Source of the DNA: Bacillota bacterium
GTDB taxonomy: Bacteria; Bacillota; Bacilli; Paenibacillales; Paenibacillaceae
Direction: 5' to 3'
DNA length: 9,521 nt
NCBI GenBank assembly: GCA_023418755.1
Contig: JAEZZE010000094.1
Location: 1-9,521 of the forward strand
The translations under genes were made by a program, and so were the position numbers. The first letter of the stretch is position 1. Each line of letters begins with the position of its first letter. Below, in pieces: positions 4,989-9,521 of this stretch. The notes beneath the pieces are model-generated. The model saw only the letters and a program-made list of their open reading frames with translations. It had not been told where the DNA came from and did not search any database.

Positions 4989-7900
4989 ATGGAAGCAAGC
5001 GTAAGAACGAAGAGCCGTTCGAAGGCGGCGGTGCTGCTGACGACGGCTCTGCTGTGCGTCCAGCTTGCGGTTCCCGGTCCGAGAACCTTCGGTTCGGAGC
5101 CCGCCAAGCTGAACGTGTTCGACGATCGATTGGAGGAAACGTTTCGCAATAACAGCTGGGCGGGAGTGAGTCTGGACGAGTCGGAGACGGTCTACGAGGG
5201 AAGCCGTTCAATTCGATTCGAAGCCAAGGAAGGGCAGGCCGTCTATCTGTACAAGGATCGTATCATGAATGCGGGGGAGTATGACGATTTCAGCTTCTGG
5301 CTGCGCGGAAGCGGACAGGGAGGCCAGTCGTTCAAGCTGGCGCTCACACTCGGCGGACAGGCGCTTGTGGAGCTGAACTCCGCAGATTTGCTGCCTGGCG
5401 GCATACCTACGGAGGAATGGGTGAAAGTGACCGTTCCGCTTGGCGAAGTCGGCGTACAAAGCTTGATGGACGGAATCCTGATCTGGGGCGCTGGCCAGCA
5501 GAGTCCGCTATTTTTGGACAACCTTTCCTTTACCGGTAAAGCCGGAGGCGAAGAACCTGGCGGAGAGCCGGGCGAGGAGCCCGGAGGAGAACCTGGAGGC
5601 GAAGAACCTGGCGGTGAAGAACCTGGCGGTGAAGAACCTGGCGGTGAAGAGCCGGGAGAGGAGCCTGGCAATGAAGAGCCCGGGGATCCGATTGAGCCTG
5701 TTGAAGGATTCTACCTATTCGATGATAAGCTGGCGGATACGGTAACGAACAACAGCTGGGGACAGGTCAGCCTGACGGAAAGCTCGGTGAAACGGACGGG
5801 CAACCGCTCGATCCGCTTTACCCCGAACGGGGACGGGGCGATGTATTTGGCCAGCACTCAACTGCTGCTGGTGAACGATTACGACAAGCTGAAGCTATGG
5901 GTGCACGGAGGTTCCACAGGCGGGCAGCAAGTGCAACTAGCGCTGACTGCAGGAGGCGCAACGGCCTTCGAGCAGCCGTTGGAGTATTGGCTGCCGGAAG
6001 GCGTCCCCGCAGGGGAGTGGGCGCTGATCGAGATGGACCTCGCCGATCTGAAGCTGGAGCACCGTCTGTTCGACGGCATTCGTTTGACCGGCCTGCTTCC
6101 GGGCAAGCAAGCGCCGATCTATCTAGACGACATTGCGATCACCTCCAGGCAAGCGGCTGAAGCCGCCGTACTTGAGCTTAGAATCGACCAGCCGCGTCTG
6201 GTGATGATGCCGGGAGAGCGCCGCCAAATTCAGGCGGAGACGTTCCTGCAATCCGGAGACACGGCCATCGTGACGGACGACACGCAATGGACGATTGACC
6301 AGCCGGAGCTTCTTTCCATCGAAAACGGCGAGCTCGTTGCGCTGCAGCCGGGCATTGCGAAGATTACGGCAACTCACAAAAATTTTACGACCGATGGGTT
6401 TGTACAAATTACGGAAGTCCGGGCGGAGCCGGTGTACGAGGAATCGCTTGCCACAGGCTTCAATAACTACAGCTGGCACGAAAAGGACTTCGCTAACGCG
6501 GAACAGGCGAGAAGCGGCAGCCGCTCAATCAAGTTCGTGCCGGGCGGATGGGATGGCGTATGGATTTCCGGCGAGTCCAAGAAGTTCGTGGAGGATTATT
6601 ACGGTATCCGGTTCTGGCTTCATGGGGGCAACGCCGGCGACCAGAAGCTGCTATTCCATTTCTACAACGGTAACCAGTCGCTCGGAGCGATCGACCTGGA
6701 CGAGCTGTTCCCGAATCGTTCCCTGCCGGCCGGCCAGTGGACGGAGGTAACGGTCAGCATGGCCGACCTCGGCCTGGATCTCGGATTTTTCGACGGTTTT
6801 ATCGTGCAGGCAGCGACGGAGCATAACCAGGAAGCGATCTATATCGACGATATTACGCTTCTTGCCAATCCGAATGCGAGGCAACTGCCAGAGCCGGAGC
6901 TCCCGCTCGTTACCGTGTCCGTCGATCAGTCCTCGGAGCGGAAGGCGATCAGTAACGATATTTATGGCATTAACTACGATGAAGGCAATCCGACGACCTC
7001 CACCCTGCCTTTTACAGTGGAACGTTGGGGAGGCAATCAGACGACGCGCTACAACTGGAAGTTGAATGCGGCGAACCGCGCAAGCGACTGGTTCTTCATC
7101 AACTATCCATACGATGGCCCGGATTGGGAACCTTCTCAGGGCTCGTTGTCGGATCGCTTTATCGATCGGGTGCTTGGGCGTGGAAACCAGGTGCTGATGA
7201 CAATCCCGACGATCGGATGGACGCCGAAGGATCGCACGGTCAGCTATGGCTTCTCGCAGGAATTATACGGAAGTCAGAGGGAGTCAGCGTGGGATCTGAA
7301 AGATGCGGGTAACGGAGTGCTCAAAGATTACACGCTGGTCACGGACAACGATCCTGCTGACACTTCGGTTCGCGTCGGTACAGAGTTCGCCACAGACTGG
7401 GTTCGTCATATGGCCGAAAGATCGAACGACCAAGTCCGCCTGTACGCGCTGGACAATGAGCCGGATCTGTGGAATTCGACGCATCGGGACGTTCATCCCG
7501 AGGCTCCGACATACGACGAGCTATGGAATAAAACAGTGGAGTACGGCACGGCGATTAAAGAAGTCGATCCCGACGCGCTTCTGCTCGGTCCCGTTTCATG
7601 GGGATGGTGCGGTTACTTCTATTCCTCGGCCGATCAGTGCGCCGACGGCCCGGATCGTCAGTCTCACGGCGGAACGCCTTTCCTGGAGTGGTACCTGCAG
7701 CAAGCAAGCAGACATGAACAGGAGACGGGCGTGAAGCTGGTCGATTACTTGACTATTCACTACTACTCGCAGGAGGGCGGGGTTCCGTCCGAAAATGAAA
7801 GCCCGCAGGTCTCGAAACGCCGCTTCCAGGCGCTGAAGGCGCTGTACGATGATCGATTCGTCGATCAATCCTGGATTCGAGAGCCGATCCGACTCATTCC

Positions 7901-8423
7901 GCGCATGAAGGAAATCATTGAGCGCAATCAGCCCGGACTGAAGCTGGCGATTACGGAGTACAACTTCGGCAACGGCGTCGGCGTTACGGCAGGGCTGGCA
8001 CAAGCGGAAGCGCTCGCGATCTTCGGCAGGGAGGGCGTCGATCTGGCCACGCGCTTCGGCAACTTCCAGGCGGACACGCCGATCGAGGATGCGTTTAAGC
8101 TGTATCTGGACTATGACGGTCAGGGCTCCAAAATCGAAGGAAGCAGCGTTCGCACCGAATCGTCGCGCTTCGATTTGGTCGGCTCCTATACGATCGAAGG
8201 AAACGACGGCAAGACGTACGTGCTGCTGTTCAACAAGGACACGTTGAGCCGGGATATTCAGTTGGAGCTGGGCACGGGCTTTGACGCTGCGGAAGTTTAT
8301 GCTTTCGACGCGGTTCGTCACTTGGCCAAGACCGGCGATCTCGCGGCAAGCGAGAGCGGATCCGTGTCGCTGAAGCTGCCGAAACGCTCGGCAACGCTTC
8401 TTGTCGTGGAGCCCTCGAACTAA
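4989..8423 (+). CDS. Secreted modular GH44 endo-beta-glucanase/xyloglucanase
   Basis: A 1144-residue exported enzyme. Residues 1 to about 36 are a signal peptide (basic start, hydrophobic core 13-28). Three related beta-sandwich modules follow (about 41-184, 240-386 and 480-626), each with (N)NxSW, G(S/N)RSI(R/K)F and a final (I/L)(Y/F)(L/I)D(D/N)I-like strand. Modules 1 and 2 are separated by an acidic PGGEE-rich linker (about 186-234), and modules 2 and 3 by an Ig-like BIG2-type domain (about 392-477). The C-terminal part (about 641-1144) is a GH44 catalytic barrel with its small beta domain: ERWGGNQTTRYNW (678-690), LDNEPDLW (821-828) and AITEYNFGNG (987-996). By family knowledge E824 is the acid/base and E990 the nucleophile. 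GH44 enzymes cut beta-1,4-glucan, xyloglucan or related polymers inside the chain. No SLH domain or sortase signal is present, but the next gene, 32 nt on, encodes an SLH protein. The three modules may bind glycan; I could not assign them to a CBM family. GGAAGGAG stands 9 nt before the ATG. Confidence 0.93.
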   Translation: MEASVRTKSRSKAAVLLTTALLCVQLAVPGPRTFGSEPAKLNVFDDRLEETFRNNSWAGVSLDESETVYEGSRSIRFEAKEGQAVYLYKDRIMNAGEYDDFSFWLRGSGQGGQSFKLALTLGGQALVELNSADLLPGGIPTEEWVKVTVPLGEVGVQSLMDGILIWGAGQQSPLFLDNLSFTGKAGGEEPGGEPGEEPGGEPGGEEPGGEEPGGEEPGGEEPGEEPGNEEPGDPIEPVEGFYLFDDKLADTVTNNSWGQVSLTESSVKRTGNRSIRFTPNGDGAMYLASTQLLLVNDYDKLKLWVHGGSTGGQQVQLALTAGGATAFEQPLEYWLPEGVPAGEWALIEMDLADLKLEHRLFDGIRLTGLLPGKQAPIYLDDIAITSRQAAEAAVLELRIDQPRLVMMPGERRQIQAETFLQSGDTAIVTDDTQWTIDQPELLSIENGELVALQPGIAKITATHKNFTTDGFVQITEVRAEPVYEESLATGFNNYSWHEKDFANAEQARSGSRSIKFVPGGWDGVWISGESKKFVEDYYGIRFWLHGGNAGDQKLLFHFYNGNQSLGAIDLDELFPNRSLPAGQWTEVTVSMADLGLDLGFFDGFIVQAATEHNQEAIYIDDITLLANPNARQLPEPELPLVTVSVDQSSERKAISNDIYGINYDEGNPTTSTLPFTVERWGGNQTTRYNWKLNAANRASDWFFINYPYDGPDWEPSQGSLSDRFIDRVLGRGNQVLMTIPTIGWTPKDRTVSYGFSQELYGSQRESAWDLKDAGNGVLKDYTLVTDNDPADTSVRVGTEFATDWVRHMAERSNDQVRLYALDNEPDLWNSTHRDVHPEAPTYDELWNKTVEYGTAIKEVDPDALLLGPVSWGWCGYFYSSADQCADGPDRQSHGGTPFLEWYLQQASRHEQETGVKLVDYLTIHYYSQEGGVPSENESPQVSKRRFQALKALYDDRFVDQSWIREPIRLIPRMKEIIERNQPGLKLAITEYNFGNGVGVTAGLAQAEALAIFGREGVDLATRFGNFQADTPIEDAFKLYLDYDGQGSKIEGSSVRTESSRFDLVGSYTIEGNDGKTYVLLFNKDTLSRDIQLELGTGFDAAEVYAFDAVRHLAKTGDLAASESGSVSLKLPKRSATLLVVEPSN
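5109..6866 (+). repeat. Three diverged intragenic copies of a ~145-residue beta-sandwich module
   Basis: Copies lie at about 5109-5540, 5706-6146 and 6426-6866. Landmarks recur in the same order: NNSW / NNSW / NNYSW, then GSRSIRF / GNRSIRF / GSRSIKF, a FWLRG-, LWVHG- or FWLHG-type strand, EEW / GEW / GQW before the VTV- or IEM-type strand, and FLDNLSF / YLDDIAI / YIDDITL at the end. NNSW of copies 1 and 2 are exactly 600 bp apart (5148 and 5748). They look like internal duplications that have since diverged. Confidence 0.8.
5544..5690 (+). repeat. Tandem repeat encoding the acidic PGGEE-type linker
   Basis: The unit GAAGAACCTGGCGGT occurs in three perfect 15-bp copies (5601-5615, 5616-5630, 5631-5645), flanked by degenerate copies on both sides. 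It encodes Gly-Gly-Glu-Glu-Pro repeats, a flexible negatively charged spacer between modules 1 and 2 of the GH44 enzyme. Perfect tandem copies make the linker length prone to change by slippage in multiples of five residues, without breaking the frame. Confidence 0.88.
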
Positions 8424-8455
8424 TTCCGATCGAACCCTGAAGGAGGAAAGGACAA

Positions 8456-9521
8456 ATGGAGTTTAAGCACCAGCATAAGAGCAGCCTGTTTCGTTGGATT
8501 GCTCTTGCGATGGCTGTCTGCATGCTGAGCTCCGCGTTTCTGGAGAAGGCCGCCTCGGCGGCCTCTTCTCCCTCCGATATACGCGGAGCCTGGTCGGAGC
8601 GAATATTGTTGGAGTGGATGGACAAGGGCTGGTTAACCGGATATCCGGACGGAACGGTGAAGCCTAAGCTTGAGGTGACGAGAGCCGAATTTTTCTCGCT
8701 GGCGAACAAATCTCTCGGGTTTGCCGATGAAGCGACGATATCGTTCAGCGACGTAAAACCGGGAACCTGGAAAGCGAAACAGGCCGCGATCGCGGTGCAA
8801 GCCGGATATGCCGAAGGCTATCCGGACGGAACGATGCAGCCGGACCGCAAAATCACCCGCGAAGAAGTGTCGATCATGGTTACGAAAGCGTTCGGCCTGA
8901 AGCTTAGCCCGAGCGACGCGTCTTCGTTCATCGATGCGGCGTCCATCTCCAATTCCGGTAAAGGCGCGGTCGGAGCTTTGGTGGCGGCCGGGATCCTGAA
9001 AGGCTATCCGGACGGATCGTTCAGGCCGAAGAAGGTGATTACGCGAGAAGAAGCGGTCGTCATTCTAGACGGCGCGCTTAAGAAGCTGGAGCGGGTGAGC
9101 GATAAGGATCGCACGTTCTCCGCCGCCGGTTCTTACGGTCCGGCCGACGGAACGGAAACGATTGCAGGCAATGCGGTCGTTGAAGCAAGCGGGGTGACCC
9201 TTCGCAACATGGAGATTCAGGGCGATCTCTTGCTCTCCGCCAACATCGGCGAGGGCGAAGCCACTCTGGATAACGTCAAGGTGAAAGGCACCGTTACGGT
9301 AAATGGCGGCGGTCCTAATTCGATTTACTTGAAAGATTCCCAGCTCGAGCTTCTCATTGTGGACAAGAAAAACGGCAGTGTCCGCATCATGGCAAAAGGA
9401 AGCACGACGGTGAAGCGAGTGGATCTGCGCTCCGGCGCCAAGCTGGAGTCCGATGCGGCCAAGGATAAAGGCTTCAGAACGGTTCATCTGACGAAGGAAA
9501 TGCCTGCCGGAGCGAAGGCGA
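8456..9521 (+). CDS. SLH-domain cell-surface protein, C-terminally truncated by the window end
   Basis: The frame is open from the ATG at 8456 to the end of the window (355 codons seen, no stop). AAGGAGG (8440-8446) lies 9 nt before the ATG. Residues 1-35 are a signal peptide with a likely cut after ASA (33-35). Three S-layer homology domains follow (about 39-88, 96-148 and 158-210), each with GYPDG (62-66, 121-125, 183-187) and a TRAE/TREE motif (75-78, 134-137, 196-199). SLH triplets bind the pyruvylated secondary cell-wall polymer and fix proteins to the surface. From about residue 220 the sequence turns into short strand-like repeats (GNAVVEASGVTLRNMEIQG and similar) that look like a beta-helix or stacked beta-strand domain. 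The gene follows the GH44 gene by 32 nt with no terminator between, so they are probably co-transcribed. It may anchor or present partners at the wall; a direct link to the GH44 enzyme is an inference. Enzymatic domains could lie beyond the window. Confidence 0.92.
   Translation, partial: MEFKHQHKSSLFRWIALAMAVCMLSSAFLEKAASAASSPSDIRGAWSERILLEWMDKGWLTGYPDGTVKPKLEVTRAEFFSLANKSLGFADEATISFSDVKPGTWKAKQAAIAVQAGYAEGYPDGTMQPDRKITREEVSIMVTKAFGLKLSPSDASSFIDAASISNSGKGAVGALVAAGILKGYPDGSFRPKKVITREEAVVILDGALKKLERVSDKDRTFSAAGSYGPADGTETIAGNAVVEASGVTLRNMEIQGDLLLSANIGEGEATLDNVKVKGTVTVNGGGPNSIYLKDSQLELLIVDKKNGSVRIMAKGSTTVKRVDLRSGAKLESDAAKDKGFRTVHLTKEMPAGAKA

Noticed and set aside
5544..5690. Tandem repeats as a possible CRISPR array
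   Set aside because: The repeats are contiguous 15-bp units without spacers, lie in frame within the GH44 gene and encode a Pro/Gly/Glu linker.
7596..8321. Minus-strand open frame (241 codons) opposite the GH44 catalytic domain
   Set aside because: It is a shadow of the GH44 coding frame, with no domain and no suitable ribosome binding site seen.

Overview
The window looks like chromosomal DNA from a Gram-positive, saprophytic member of the Bacillota, most probably Paenibacillaceae (Paenibacillus or Cohnella type). The signs are strong AGGAGG-type ribosome binding sites, a moderately GC-rich composition with several GTG/TTG starts, lipobox-bearing sugar-binding proteins, three-copy SLH domains and a large modular secreted glycoside hydrolase. 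The genus call is an inference. No rRNA, tRNA, CRISPR array, insertion sequence or phage gene was seen.

Layout. Positions 2-154 (+) hold the C-terminal end of a MalG-type sugar ABC permease. It is followed 40 nt later by a cytoplasmic GH172 (DUF2961) protein (195-1304, +); the two look like the end of a carbohydrate uptake and breakdown operon, closed by a hairpin at 1348-1388. A stand-alone sugar-binding lipoprotein (1505-2809, +) has its own candidate -10 box and converges on a two-gene minus-strand unit: a small polytopic membrane protein (3376-3909) and a GTG-started signal peptidase II, lspA (2891-3346). Divergent from that unit lies an orphan NarL/LuxR-type response regulator with a TTG start (4138-4809, +), ended by a clear intrinsic terminator (4835-4865). 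After it comes a likely operon of a 1144-residue secreted GH44 glucanase with three related beta-sandwich modules, an acidic PGGEE-rich linker and an Ig-like domain (4989-8423, +), and, 32 nt later, an SLH-domain surface protein that runs off the window (8456-9521, +).

How the parts may fit together. The GH44 enzyme would cut beta-glucan or xyloglucan outside the cell, the SLH protein is bound to the cell wall, and the binding lipoprotein and permease handle sugar uptake, with GH172 acting on imported sugar. Signal peptidase II would mature lipoproteins such as the neighbouring binding protein.

The most interesting non-coding signal is a three-part motif, RTGAC-N7-RTGACA-N4-GTAACTA, found twice. 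One copy is on the plus strand just upstream of the GH44 gene (4898-4926). The other is on the minus strand in the divergent region between the membrane-protein/lspA unit and the regulator gene (4008-4036). In both places a TAnnAT-like box followed by GGG lies 22-23 nt downstream. This suggests, but does not prove, that the orphan regulator controls itself, the membrane-protein/lspA unit and the GH44-SLH operon as a small local regulon.
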